DNA of 64,000 nt from Saccharopolyspora gloriosae (GCF_022828475.1 NZ_CP059557.1:4077470-4141469), one strand, 5' to 3'; counted from the first letter of the stretch, positions 41,786 through 50,900 are shown. Notes: a model not told the origin generated them from the letters alone. Numbers and translations: made by a program.

Positions 41786-43285
41786 ATGACCGAGACGACG
41801 ACGTCCGCCACCGGCATCACCACCGATCGGCTGCGCTCCACCAATCCCGCCGACGGCACGCTGGTGGCCGAGTTCGACGTCGATGGCCCGCAGCAGGTCG
41901 CCGCCGCCGTCGGCCGGGCACGCGAGGCCGCCGTCTGGTGGAGCGGGCTGAGCTTCCGGGACCGCGAGCGGCACCTGCTCCGGTGGGCCGCGCACCTGAC
42001 CCGGCACGCCGAGGAACTCGCCGAACTCACCCGGTCCGAGAACGGCAAGCCGCACGACGACGCCTACCTGGAGCTCACGCTCACCTTGGAGCACATCCGG
42101 TGGGCGGCCAAGCACGCCCGGTCCGTGCTCCGGACGCGGTCGGTGTCGCCGGGATTGCTGATGGCCAACCACGCGGCGTCGGTCGAGCAACGCCCGTTGG
42201 GCGTGGTCGGCGTGATCGGGCCGTGGAACTACCCGCTGTTCACGCCGAACGGCTCGATCGCGTACGCGCTGGCAGCGGGCAACGCGGTGGTGTTCAAGCC
42301 CAGTGAGCACACCCCTGCCGTGGGGAGGTTCTACGCCGAGGCGTTCGCCGCGGCGAACCCCGAGGCGCCGGCCGGAGTCCTCGAGGTGATCCAGGGCGAC
42401 GGCGCGACCGGTGCGGCGCTGTGCCGGGCCGGGGTGGACAAGCTCGCGTTCACCGGCTCGACCGCCACCGGGAAGAAGATCATGGCCTCGTGCGCGGAGT
42501 CGCTTACTCCGGTGCTGGTGGAGTGCGGCGGCAAGGACGCGTTGATCGTCGCCGCGGACGCCGACGTGCGCGCCGCCGCCGACGCCGCGGTGTGGGGAGC
42601 CGTGTCCAACAGCGGCCAGACCTGCGTCGGAGTGGAGCGGATCTACGTGGTCCGCTCGGTGCGCGAACCGTTCCTCGCGGAGGTGGAGCGTCGGCTGCGC
42701 CAGGTGCGGGCGGGCACCGACTACGGGCCGATGACGGTGCCGTCGCAAGTGGACATCGTGCGCGGGCACATCGACGACGCGCTGGCCAACGGGGCCACGG
42801 CCGTCGTCGGCGGCGCGGACTCGGTGCGAGCGCCGTACGTGGACCCGGTGCTGCTGGTCGACGCCGACGAGGACTCCGCCGCGGTGCGGGAGGAAACGTT
42901 CGGGCCGACGGTCACGGTGCGCACCGTGGAGTCCGTCGACGAAGCGGTGCGGCTGACCAACGCCACCGAGTACGGCCTGGCGGCCACGGTGTTCTCCCGC
43001 AAGCACGGCCTGGACATCGCGCGGCGCATCCGGGCCGGGGCGACCTCGGTCAACGCGGTGCTCGGGTTCGCCGGCGTGTCGTCGTTGCCGTTCGGCGGGG
43101 TCGGCGATTCCGGCTTCGGGCGCATCCACGGTGCGGAGGGATTGTTGGAGTTCAGCCGCTCGCACTCGCTGACGCGGCAGCGGTTCGCGCTGCCCGGCAT
43201 GGCGCTGATGAGCTTCGACCGCACCGCGTCGACGATGCGCACGATCAAGCGCATCGTCGCCTTCCGCCACGGCCGCGCCAAGTGA
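41786..43285 (+). CDS. aldehyde dehydrogenase family protein
   Basis: I chose the ATG at 41786 (GTGAGGGA upstream), giving 499 residues. It has GVIGPWNYPLFTPNGSIAYALAAGNAVVFKPSE, the cofactor motif FTGSTATGKKIM, the catalytic Glu in LVECGGKDALIV and the catalytic Cys in NSGQTCVGVERIY. The C-terminal tail with ALPGMALMSF may reach the membrane, like long-chain fatty-aldehyde dehydrogenases. It is co-transcribed with the acyl-CoA dehydrogenase and likely oxidises the corresponding aldehyde. Two long hairpins follow the stop. Confidence 0.94.
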   Translation: MTETTTSATGITTDRLRSTNPADGTLVAEFDVDGPQQVAAAVGRAREAAVWWSGLSFRDRERHLLRWAAHLTRHAEELAELTRSENGKPHDDAYLELTLTLEHIRWAAKHARSVLRTRSVSPGLLMANHAASVEQRPLGVVGVIGPWNYPLFTPNGSIAYALAAGNAVVFKPSEHTPAVGRFYAEAFAAANPEAPAGVLEVIQGDGATGAALCRAGVDKLAFTGSTATGKKIMASCAESLTPVLVECGGKDALIVAADADVRAAADAAVWGAVSNSGQTCVGVERIYVVRSVREPFLAEVERRLRQVRAGTDYGPMTVPSQVDIVRGHIDDALANGATAVVGGADSVRAPYVDPVLLVDADEDSAAVREETFGPTVTVRTVESVDEAVRLTNATEYGLAATVFSRKHGLDIARRIRAGATSVNAVLGFAGVSSLPFGGVGDSGFGRIHGAEGLLEFSRSHSLTRQRFALPGMALMSFDRTASTMRTIKRIVAFRHGRAK

Positions 43286-43341
43286 CGCCGCGCGACGCGG
43301 GCGTAGTGCGCGCCTAGCGACTTCGCGGGCGGGCGCTTTTT

Positions 43342-43396
43342 CGGAGTGAACGGACCGTTCGTCCAATCCGATGAGGCGAACGGTCCGTTCACTCCG
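43342..43396. terminator. 20-bp perfect hairpin, GTGAACGG type, first of pair
   Basis: The arms at 43342-43361 and 43377-43396 are perfect reverse complements over 20 bp with a 15-base loop; each arm contains GTGAACGGACCGTTC or its complement. It lies between convergent aldehyde dehydrogenase and formate dehydrogenase genes, so it suits a bidirectional terminator. Confidence 0.75.
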
Positions 43397-43450
43397 AACC
43401 GAACCGCACGATCGCGGCCGCCGCGTCGGCCTCGGCGGCACCGGATCCGG

Positions 43451-43501
43451 GAGTGAACGGACCGTTCGTCCAACTGGATTGGACGAACGGTCCGTTCACT
43501 C
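43451..43501. terminator. 23-bp perfect hairpin, GTGAACGG type, second of pair
   Basis: The arms at 43451-43473 and 43479-43501 are perfect reverse complements over 23 bp with a 5-base loop, 30 bases before the formate dehydrogenase stop. It repeats the arm sequence of the hairpin at 43342, so the two could also pair with each other. Confidence 0.78.
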
Positions 43502-43531
43502 ATCAAGGAGCGTTTCGCCGCGCTGGAGGGA

Positions 43532-44554
43532 TCAGCTGGGCTGAGCCACCACGTAGTCCTCCTGGATCGGCTCGCCGTCGAGGAAGCGGCGCACCGAATC
43601 CTGGATTCCCGCCGCGTAGCGCTGTTGGGCTTCCAGGGTGGTTCCGGAGACATGCGGTGTCATCGCGTGACCGGGCATGGTGCGCCACGGGTGGTCCGCC
43701 GGGGCGGGCTGCGGGTACCAGACGTCGCCGGCGTAACCGCCGAGGTGCCCGCTTTCGAGCACGTCCACCAGCGCGTCGGTGTCCACGATTTGGCCGCGCG
43801 CGATGTTCACCAGCCACGATCCGGGCCGCATGGACCGCAACCGCTGCTCGTCGAACAGCCCCTTCGTCTCCGCGGTCAGCGGGCAGGACAGCACGATCGC
43901 GTCGGACTGCGCCACCAGATCGTCGAGGTGCTTGAACCGCGCGCCGAACACCGCTTCCTGGGTGGTGCTGCGGCGGTGCTTGGTGTTGTAGAGGACCTTC
44001 ACGTCGAATCCCTTGAGCCGCAGCGCGATCCGCTGCCCGATCTGGCCCATGCCGATGATGCCGACGGTCTTGTCCTCGATGTCGTGGGAGCCGGCCGCGA
44101 TGTCGGCGATGTCCCACCTGCCGTCCACCACCTGCTGGTAGGCGGGGATGTAGTTGCGCACCAGGGTGAGCAGTTGCATCACCGCGTGCTCGGCGACGCT
44201 GACCACGTTGCTGCCGGTGACCTCGGCGACGGTGATGCCGAGCTCGACGGCGGTATCGGTGTCGACGTGGTCGGAGCCGACCCCGGCGGTCAGGACGAGC
44301 CTGAGGCGCCGCGCACCGCGCAGGTCGTCCGCGGACAGGTACGTCGGCCAGAACGGGGTCGTGATGAACGCGTCGGCGTCCACGAGGTGCTCCCGCGCGC
44401 GGTCCCGGTCGCTGAGAACGACGAGCTCGTGCCCTTCGGCCTCCAGCATCTTCGCCAAGCCCAAGGCTCCCTCGGTGCTGCCGAGCAGTTCCAGACCGGA
44501 GTGGTCGACGTGCCGTTCGGTGGGGCCGGGGTAGAGCACAGCAACGAATTTCAC
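43532..44554 (-). CDS. fdh: NAD-dependent formate dehydrogenase (D-2-hydroxyacid dehydrogenase superfamily)
   Basis: The GTG at 44554, with GAAGGAG upstream, gives 340 residues. The NAD motif is GIIGMGQIGQRIALRL. Signs of formate dehydrogenase rather than another hydroxyacid enzyme are TTPFWPTYL near residue 70, GSNVVSVAEHAVMQL with the formate-binding Asn, the NIARGQ Arg, and the diagnostic stretch GYAGDVWYPQPAPADHPWRTMP followed by HVSGTT with the catalytic His. It would oxidise formate to CO2 with NAD and needs no molybdenum. It lies 284 bases downstream of the AGE-family gene on the same strand. Confidence 0.88.
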   Translation of the reverse strand: MKFVAVLYPGPTERHVDHSGLELLGSTEGALGLAKMLEAEGHELVVLSDRDRAREHLVDADAFITTPFWPTYLSADDLRGARRLRLVLTAGVGSDHVDTDTAVELGITVAEVTGSNVVSVAEHAVMQLLTLVRNYIPAYQQVVDGRWDIADIAAGSHDIEDKTVGIIGMGQIGQRIALRLKGFDVKVLYNTKHRRSTTQEAVFGARFKHLDDLVAQSDAIVLSCPLTAETKGLFDEQRLRSMRPGSWLVNIARGQIVDTDALVDVLESGHLGGYAGDVWYPQPAPADHPWRTMPGHAMTPHVSGTTLEAQQRYAAGIQDSVRRFLDGEPIQEDYVVAQPS

Positions 44555-44838
44555 GGCCGTCTCCTTCAGCGTCGGTGTCCTCGACGCCCACCGGTTACCC
44601 GCACCTCGCCGATCAACACCGGCCCGCGGACGGTCGAGCGCCGATCGGTCCGATCCCGCCGGTCCGGAGCACAACGGCCGGCGCTCGCCGCGCCTCTCCT
44701 CCGCTGCGGTGTTGCCTCGGCCCCGGGATTGATTTCACTGGACACTGAAGCCATTTGAGCGACAGAGATGTTGCGCCGACCGCCGTTCACCCCCGTCCGC
44801 GGACTCGACGCCGGTCGAGCCCGCGGGCCGAAGCGAGG

Positions 44839-46050
44839 TCAGGCGGTGACGGCTCCGATGAAGGAGGCCGCGGGCGGGAGCTGCGGGAGCAGGGTGGCCT
44901 GGTACGCGTGGTACAGGTCGGGCTTGCCCTCCCAGACCGTGGCGGCGGGCTGGTTGTGCTCGTCGAGTTCGTGGTGCCAGGAGCCGAGTTCGCGGTCCAC
45001 GAAGTGGTGCTCGGCGTGCTCGGCCCAGGTGGCGAACCAGCGGGCGTACTCCTCGTCGCCGGTCGCCTGGTGCAGTGCCCAGGCGGTCGCCAAGGACTCG
45101 GCGATCACCCAGTGCAGCCGGTTGCGCACGACCGGGGCGCCGTCGAAGTCCGTGGTGTAGACGAAGCCCTCGGCGCCGTCCACGTTCCAACCGTCGCGGA
45201 CCGCGGTCGCGAACAACGCCCGAGCGTCGTCGAGCAGCCAGGCGGGGGCCTCCGCGCCCAGCGCGTGCCGGACGTGCAGCGCGAGGCGGGACCACTCCAG
45301 CAGGTGCCCGATGGTCACTCCGTACGGGCGGAACTGGTCGGCGGGCTTGTCCCGGTTGTAGTCGAGCCGCACGTTCCAGTTCGGGTCGAAGTGCTCGGGC
45401 AGCCGCCAGTCGTTCGCGCGGGCGAAGCCGTGGACGACGTTCTCCACGATGCGCGCGGCGCGGTCGGACCAGCGGCGATCACCGGTCACGTCGGCGGCCG
45501 CCAGCAGCGCCTCCACGGTGTGCATGTTGGCGTTGACGCCCCGATAGGGTTCCAGCTCGCTCCAGGTGCGGTCCCAGGAGTCGGCGACGAGGCCGAACTC
45601 TTCTTGCCAGAAGCGGGAATCGAACACTTCGAGCGCCTCGTCGAGCAGTTCGCGTCCGCCTTCGGCGCCGATCGCGGCGGCGCTGGCGGCGGCCAGCAGG
45701 ACGAAGGCGTGCTCGTAGGCGCCCTTGTGGTCGGCGACCGGTCCGGCCGCGGTCGCGGAGGCGAACCAGCCGCCGTTCTCGTCGTCGTGCAGCAGTCCGC
45801 GCAGCGCGGCGACGCCGTGCTCGACGCGCGGCCGCGCACCGTCCCGGCCTCGTGCGACGGCGAGCGCGAGCACGTGCGTGGTGCGGCAGGTGATCCACGT
45901 TTCCACCGGCCGCTCCGGCACCGGCGCACCGGCGGAGTCCAGCCAAGCGAAACCACCGTCCGGGTGGGCCGCGTCCCCGGCGAACGCGAGTACCCGTTCC
46001 GGCTCGGCACGCACCCATTCCGGCACGAACGCCTGCGATTGCTCAGTCAC
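44839..46050 (-). CDS. AGE-family (N-acylglucosamine 2-epimerase-like) sugar isomerase
   Basis: The GTG at 46050 has GGAAGG upstream and gives 403 residues. The all-helical barrel shows the family His and Arg/Glu features: WITCRTTHVLALA, GAYEHAFVLLAAASA, YRGVNANMHTVEALLAA and HFVDRELGSWHHELDEHN. HKGAYEHAF and NANMHTVEA resemble the sulfoquinovose isomerase (YihS)/mannose isomerase side of the family more than renin-binding-protein epimerases. The sugar substrate is not fixed. An IS30 element lies about 180 bases upstream and may have altered its promoter. Confidence 0.87.
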   Translation of the reverse strand: MTEQSQAFVPEWVRAEPERVLAFAGDAAHPDGGFAWLDSAGAPVPERPVETWITCRTTHVLALAVARGRDGARPRVEHGVAALRGLLHDDENGGWFASATAAGPVADHKGAYEHAFVLLAAASAAAIGAEGGRELLDEALEVFDSRFWQEEFGLVADSWDRTWSELEPYRGVNANMHTVEALLAAADVTGDRRWSDRAARIVENVVHGFARANDWRLPEHFDPNWNVRLDYNRDKPADQFRPYGVTIGHLLEWSRLALHVRHALGAEAPAWLLDDARALFATAVRDGWNVDGAEGFVYTTDFDGAPVVRNRLHWVIAESLATAWALHQATGDEEYARWFATWAEHAEHHFVDRELGSWHHELDEHNQPAATVWEGKPDLYHAYQATLLPQLPPAASFIGAVTA

Positions 46051-46227
46051 GACGGCTACCTTCCGACGATTCGGGCGCGCTGCCCACCTTCGATCCGGCC
46101 GGTCCCGCGCGGGACGGCCAGTGGTTCGGACGACCAGCCTTGCACAGCGAATCACCCGGACACCACGCGCCCGCCGGGCCTGCGGACACCTGAGGTGAAT
46201 GCCTCATTCGCCCGGGTTCTAGCGGTC

Positions 46228-47648
46228 CTTGCAACGCCTTGGATTTGAGGGGTTGTGGGGGTCGTGGTTGTTGCGGGGTTGAAGGCGTGGTTTTTCGAGG
46301 TGTTGGAGGGTGAAGGGGGCTGTATTGCGGGTGCTGCTCGGGTGGCCGGGGTGGCTCCTGCGACGGCGTTCGGGTGGGCGAAGAGGGCGGGTGTTCGTGG
46401 TCGTGGGAAACCGGGCAGGCGTGGGCATCCCGGCCGGGCGGTCTACGACGAGTTGCGTGGGTCCGGGGTGTCGAGGCGGGATGCTGCGGCACGGGTCGGG
46501 GTGCATGTGCGCACTGCCGCTGATTGGGATCGGGGGATCCGCAAGATCGGTGATGCCCGGGTGCACCCGGACGGGCACAGGATCGACTACAACACCGCTG
46601 TGACTAGTGGATCAGTGTTGTCGTTGGCGGTGGTCGAAGCTGAGCTGCACCCCCGGTTTTTGACGGTGACGGAACGGGAAACGATCGCTGACTTGTGGCG
46701 GCAGGGCGAGTCGTTGCGGGCGATCGGGCGTGTTTTGGGCCGGTCGCCCTCCACGGTCAAACGCGAGATCGACAACCGCAGCGTCGCCGGCGAATATCAG
46801 CCGCACCGGGCGCAGCGGGCATGGGCCGCCAGCCGCGCACGCCCGAAGGCCTCCAAACTCGCCCAACACGGCCCGTTACGCGACTACGTCACCGCCGGCC
46901 TGCAGCAACGATGGTCACCAGAGCAAATCTGTCACGCTCTGGTCACCGAGTTCCCCGACGACGAAGGCATGCGGGTGAGTCCCGAAACGATCTACCAAGC
47001 CATCTACATCCAGGCACGAGGCGGGTTACGGCGCGAACTCGCCGACGCGCTGCGCACCGGACGCACCCGCCGCGCACTACACCGCAGCCCCGAACAGCGC
47101 ACGCCCCGATTCGACGACATGGTGATGATCTCCGAACGCCCACCACAGATCGAAGACCGGGCCGTGCCCGGCCACTGGGAAGGCGACCTGATCGTCGGCA
47201 CCCGCAACGAAAGCGCGATCGTGACCCTGGTCGAACGCTCCACCCGCTACGTCCTGCTCGGACACCTGCCCGGCAGACACACCGCCGAAGCCGTCCGCGA
47301 CGTCCTGATCCCCCTGATCAAAACCCTGCCCGAACACCTCCGCGGCTCCCTGACCTGGGACCAAGGCTGCGAAATGGCCGCACACAAACAGTTCACCATC
47401 ACCACCGGAGTCCCGGTCTACTTCTGCGACCCCCACTCACCCTGGCAACGCGGAACGAACGAGAACACCAACGGACTCCTGCGCCAATACTTCCCCAAAG
47501 GCACCGACCTCCGCATCCACAGCCCCGAAGACCTCGAACACGTCGCCCAACAACTCAACAACCGACCACGCAAAACACTCGGCTGGCACACCCCAGCCCA
47601 ACGCCTCCGTGATCTACTCACCACCACATAAACCATCAGGCGTTGCGA
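46228..47648 (+). mobile_element. IS30-family insertion sequence, about 1.4 kb
   Basis: A single intact transposase gene is bounded by the inverted sequence GCAACGCCT at 46231-46239 and its complement at 47638-47646, the only clear part of the terminal repeats. Exact ends and the 2-3 bp target repeat cannot be fixed by eye. It sits between the leftward AGE-family gene and the leftward SDR. Loose ends but an intact frame suggest it is fairly young. Confidence 0.75.
46255..47631 (+). CDS. IS30-family transposase
   Basis: The 458-residue product (GTG start) has an N-terminal HTH region, a second HTH in FLTVTERETIADLWRQGESLRAIGRVLGRSPSTVKREIDNR, the DDE core with Asp in GHWEGDLIVG, Asp in LTWDQGCEMA and Glu in GTNENTNGLLRQYFPKGTD, and the family ending LNNRPRKTLGWHTPAQRL. 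The frame is open throughout. The first 90 residues are more variable than the core, so the true start could be slightly further in. Confidence 0.92.
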   Translation: MGVVVVAGLKAWFFEVLEGEGGCIAGAARVAGVAPATAFGWAKRAGVRGRGKPGRRGHPGRAVYDELRGSGVSRRDAAARVGVHVRTAADWDRGIRKIGDARVHPDGHRIDYNTAVTSGSVLSLAVVEAELHPRFLTVTERETIADLWRQGESLRAIGRVLGRSPSTVKREIDNRSVAGEYQPHRAQRAWAASRARPKASKLAQHGPLRDYVTAGLQQRWSPEQICHALVTEFPDDEGMRVSPETIYQAIYIQARGGLRRELADALRTGRTRRALHRSPEQRTPRFDDMVMISERPPQIEDRAVPGHWEGDLIVGTRNESAIVTLVERSTRYVLLGHLPGRHTAEAVRDVLIPLIKTLPEHLRGSLTWDQGCEMAAHKQFTITTGVPVYFCDPHSPWQRGTNENTNGLLRQYFPKGTDLRIHSPEDLEHVAQQLNNRPRKTLGWHTPAQRLRDLLTTT

Positions 47649-47675
47649 CCACCACAAGAATCCGCCCACCCCTAT

Positions 47676-47732
47676 CGGTCGAAGGGACCTTTCACGCCAG
47701 TGGCGATACGGAGTGAAAGGTCCCTTCGACCG
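47676..47732. terminator. 20-bp perfect hairpin, GTGAAAGG type
   Basis: The arms at 47676-47695 and 47713-47732 are perfect reverse complements over 20 bp with a 17-base loop; the right arm begins GTGAAAGGTCCCTTCGACCG. It lies between the IS30 end and the stop of the leftward SDR, where it would terminate that gene. It shares the pattern GTGAAnGGnCCnTTC with the hairpins near 43.4 kb. Confidence 0.75.
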
Positions 47733-47772
47733 GTGGGGCCGGGTGGCGGGCGCCGCCCCGGAGCGTGCCGGG

Positions 47773-48546
47773 TCAGAAGGCCGAGTAGCCGCCGTCGAGC
47801 GTGATCGTGTCGGCGGTGTGGAAGGCGCTGGCAGGGCTTGCCAGGTAGACCGCGAGCGCGCCGAAGTCGTCCGGGGAGCCCCACCGACCGACGGGCATGC
47901 GCGGCAGCACGCGCCGCTGGAACGGCTCCGAGTTCAGCGCAGGGTCGGCCATCGGCGTGCTCACCCAGCCGGGCAGCACCGCGTTGGCGCGGATCCGGTG
48001 CCGGGACAGCTCGATCGCGATGGACTTGATCATCGCGATCAGGGCGCCCTTGCTCGCCGAGTACGCCTGCCCGCGCGGCTGACCCTGCACCGCGGCGAGG
48101 CTCGCCGTGCCGACGAGGCTGCCGCCTTCGCCCTGCTCCACCATCCGAGCGGCGGCGGCGCGCAAGGTGAGGAACGCACCGTCCAGGTTGACGCTGGTGA
48201 CGCGGTGGAACTCGGCCAGATCCGTCTCCAGGAACCGGGTTCCCGCGCCGCCCACCCCGGCGTTGGCGAAGCACGAGTCGAGCCGCCCGAAGTGGTCGAC
48301 GAGCCGCGCCATGGCGTGCCCGACCTGGTCCTCATCGGAGACGTCGCAGCGCACGGCCAGCACGTCGGTGCCGTGACGGCCGAGTCGTTCGGCGGCGTCG
48401 GCGTTGCGCTGCTCGTTGGTTCCCCACAGGCACACACCCGCGCCGGCGGCGGCGAGCGCGTCGCCCATGGCCAGCCCGATTCCGGAGTTGCCGCCGGTGA
48501 TCAGCGCGACGTGGCCGCCGAGGTCGAACGGTGCGGACTCAGGCAT
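47773..48546 (-). CDS. SDR family oxidoreductase (glucose/ribitol or 3-hydroxyacyl type)
   Basis: The 257-residue protein has ALITGGNSGIGLAMGDAL, the NAG motif in CFANAGVGG, Ser in VGTASLAAV, Tyr/Lys in QAYSASKGALIAM and the standard SDR C-terminus PASAFHTADTITLDGGYSAF. Its ATG overlaps the end of the upstream enoyl-CoA hydratase gene by 8 bases, so the pair is one operon; a 3-hydroxyacyl-CoA or beta-keto substrate would fit. A perfect hairpin follows its stop. Confidence 0.92.
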   Translation of the reverse strand: MPESAPFDLGGHVALITGGNSGIGLAMGDALAAAGAGVCLWGTNEQRNADAAERLGRHGTDVLAVRCDVSDEDQVGHAMARLVDHFGRLDSCFANAGVGGAGTRFLETDLAEFHRVTSVNLDGAFLTLRAAAARMVEQGEGGSLVGTASLAAVQGQPRGQAYSASKGALIAMIKSIAIELSRHRIRANAVLPGWVSTPMADPALNSEPFQRRVLPRMPVGRWGSPDDFGALAVYLASPASAFHTADTITLDGGYSAF

Positions 48547-49368
48547 CGTCTTTCCCGTCCGGGTCGGTGAATTCGGGGGTTCGCTCGCCGAAGGCGGCTT
48601 GCACGGCTTCGACCTGGTTGGGAGTGCCGAGCAGCGCGGCCAGCGCCCGCTGTTCGGCGGCGAGGCCCTCTTCGAGATCGACCCGACCGGCGGCGTCGAG
48701 CAGGTGCTTCGCGTGCCGCACGGCGTGCGGGTTCTTGCTCGCGATCTCCGCCGCGAGTTCGCGGGCCGCCGCTGCCGGGTCGTCGGCGAGTTTCGTTGCC
48801 AGGCCCAGCGACACGGCTTCCGCTCCCCGACGATGCGGCCGGTGAAGGTCAGCTCCTTCGCCACGTCGCGGCCGACGAGTTCGGGCAGCACTTGGGTGCC
48901 GGTCATGTCCGGGACGAGCCCCCATTTGATCTCCAGCACGGACAGCCGGGATTCGGGGCCGACGATTCTGATGTCCGCCCCCAACGCCACCTGCAGTCCG
49001 CCGCCGTAGGCCACGCCGTGGACGGCGGCGATCACCGGAACCCGCAGGTGACGCCACACGTGCACGGCCTGCTGACCGAGTGCCTTCGCAGGCCCGATCG
49101 GCGGATGCGGGGTGTGGCCACCGAGGCCGTCGCCGCCCGCCATGGCGCGGAAAGATTCGAAGTCCAGGCCCGCGCAGAACGATCGCCCCTCGCCGCTGAG
49201 CACCACGGCCCGCACCCGCGGCTCCGCGTGCAGTCGCATGCCGGTCTCGGCCAGTGCGCTGAACATCTCCGGGTCGAGCGCGTTGAGCTTGTCCGGCCGG
49301 TTCAACCGCACCTGCGCCACCCCGTCGGCGATGGTGCAGGACACGCGCTGCTGCGCAGGATCGGTCAA
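48539..49368 (-). pseudogene. enoyl-CoA hydratase/isomerase, single-base frameshift
   Basis: The gene is read in two frames. From the TTG at 49368, with an excellent GAGGAGG before it, comes VRLNRPDKLNALDPEMF, FCAGLDFES and AYGGGLQVALGADIRI; after GRIVGE the frame is lost, and the rest (AEAVSLGLATKLADDPAAAARELAAEI) continues in the next frame to 48539. Adding one base near 48822-48825 (GAG-CGG becoming GAG-GCG) restores 277 codons exactly. This is either a real mutation or a sequencing slip in a G/C run. If intact, the enzyme hydrates enoyl-CoA in beta-oxidation. It diverges from the acyl-CoA dehydrogenase at 49638. Confidence 0.85.
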
Positions 49369-49637
49369 GGCTCCTCCTCGCATGCGGGGCCGTGCAACAC
49401 GGCCACCACCTGCGGCTGCGCACGGGTTCTCGTCACCGTAATCCCAGCCCACACGGGCAGTCAAGACTGACTGCTACGGCATCCGAAGTCCACAAGGGAC
49501 ACTCGCGAGATCGTCCTTGTCGGCGGCGGGCGGTAGTCGTATCGTCGGATCCCGTTCGCTCCAGGGACGGTCTCGCCACCGTCCTCCGATCCGCGGTCCC
49601 GGACGGCCGCCTGCTTGCACGAGCACCGAGGAGAGCG

Positions 49638-50888
49638 ATGGACTTCACCCTGCCGGACGAGCTGGTGCGATTGCTCGGCGAACTCGACACCTTCGTCGAC
49701 TCCGAGATCCGGCCGCTGCAAGAACAGGACGACAACGCGCGCTTCTTCGACCACCGCCGGGAATTCGCCCGCACCGACGTCGAAGCGGGCGGCACTCCGC
49801 ACCCCGAGTGGGAGGCGTTGCTGGCGGAGATGTTCCGCCGAGCGGACGCGGCCGGATGGCTGCGCTACGGCCTGCCGGAGTCCGTCGGCGGCAGCGGCGG
49901 CAACAACCTCGACATGGCCGTGATCCGCGAGCACCTCGCCGCGAAAGGACTCGGGCTGCACAACGATCTGCAGAACGAGTCCTCAGTGGTCGGCAACTTC
50001 CCGTTCGTGCACATGTTCCTGGAATTCGGCACCGAAGCGCAGCGCCACGAGTTCATCGAAGGAATGATCACGCATCGCAAGCGGGTCGCGTTCGGGCTCA
50101 CCGAACCCGACCACGGCAGCGACGCGACCTGGCTGGAGACCACGGCCGTCCGCGACGGTGACGACTGGATCATCAACGGCGGCAAGCGGTTCAACTCCGG
50201 ACTGCACTCCGCGACCCACGACGTGATCTTCGCCCGCACCTCCGGCGACGGCGCGCGGGGCATCACCGCGTTCATCGTGCCCACCGACGCGCCCGGCTTC
50301 TCCGTCGACTTCCACTGGTGGACGTTGAACATGCCCACCGATCACGCCGAGGTGACGCTGCGGGACGTGCGAGTCCCCGGCTCGGCGGTGTTCGGCGAGG
50401 TGGGCGCCGGGCTCGCGCTGGCCCAGCACTTCGTGCACGAGAACCGGATCCGGCAGGCCGCTTCCGGAGTGGGGGCCGCGCAGTTCTGCATCGACCGCAG
50501 CGTCGCCTACGCCCGCGACCGGATCACCTTCGGGCAGCCGCTCGCGCAACGCCAAGCCGTGCAGTGGCCGCTGGTGGAGCTGCACACCGAGGCGGCGCTG
50601 GTGCGCACGCTCGTGCAGCGCACCGCGTGGGAGCTCGACCGCACCCCGCATTACCAGATCAGCGACCGGGTCTCGATGTGCAACTACCGCGCGAATCGGC
50701 TGGTCTGCGACGCGGCCGACCGTGCGATGCAGGTGCACGGCGGGCTCGGCTACACCCGGCACGAACCGTTCGAGCACATCTACCGCCACCACCGGCGCTA
50801 TCGGATCACCGAGGGCGCCGAGGAGATCCAGCTGCGCAAGATCGCCGGGTACCTGTTCGGCTATGCCGGTCCGAGGCGGACGGGCTGA
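49638..50888 (+). CDS. acyl-CoA dehydrogenase (ACAD10/11-like FadE)
   Basis: The ATG at 49638 has GAGGAGAG upstream; 416 residues. It shows FGLTEPDHGSDATWLE, the FAD-binding RITFGQPLAQRQAVQWPLVEL, QVHGGLGYTRHEPFEHIYRHHRRYR and the catalytic Glu392 in ITEGAEEIQLRKIAG. The pattern matches the ACAD10/ACAD11 and FadE36-like group, which in animals is fused to an aminoglycoside-phosphotransferase-like domain. Here such a phosphotransferase is the next gene, 12 bases downstream, which supports the pairing. These partners act on 4-hydroxy fatty acyl substrates in animals; that role here is inferred. Confidence 0.92.
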   Translation: MDFTLPDELVRLLGELDTFVDSEIRPLQEQDDNARFFDHRREFARTDVEAGGTPHPEWEALLAEMFRRADAAGWLRYGLPESVGGSGGNNLDMAVIREHLAAKGLGLHNDLQNESSVVGNFPFVHMFLEFGTEAQRHEFIEGMITHRKRVAFGLTEPDHGSDATWLETTAVRDGDDWIINGGKRFNSGLHSATHDVIFARTSGDGARGITAFIVPTDAPGFSVDFHWWTLNMPTDHAEVTLRDVRVPGSAVFGEVGAGLALAQHFVHENRIRQAASGVGAAQFCIDRSVAYARDRITFGQPLAQRQAVQWPLVELHTEAALVRTLVQRTAWELDRTPHYQISDRVSMCNYRANRLVCDAADRAMQVHGGLGYTRHEPFEHIYRHHRRYRITEGAEEIQLRKIAGYLFGYAGPRRTG

Positions 50889-50900
50889 GGCGGGTGCGAC

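Noticed and set aside
40531-42048. Minus-strand 505-codon frame opposite the acyl-CoA dehydrogenase
   Set aside because: It is antisense to a gene with complete flavoprotein motifs, and shows no domain of its own.
43342-43501. Repeated GAACGGACCGTTC units considered as a CRISPR array
   Set aside because: Only two hairpins with unlike spacing and no regular spacers or cas genes; long perfect stems after stop codons fit terminators.
47713-47735. Short peptides read through the hairpin arms (MKGPFDR, MNGPFV type)
   Set aside because: They arise from the arm sequence itself and lack ribosome binding sites; structure explains the conservation.
47773-49464. Apparent enoyl-CoA hydratase-SDR fusion protein
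   Set aside because: The hydratase C-terminus is in another frame up to 48539 and the SDR has its own start at 48546; the fused frame comes from a one-base shift.
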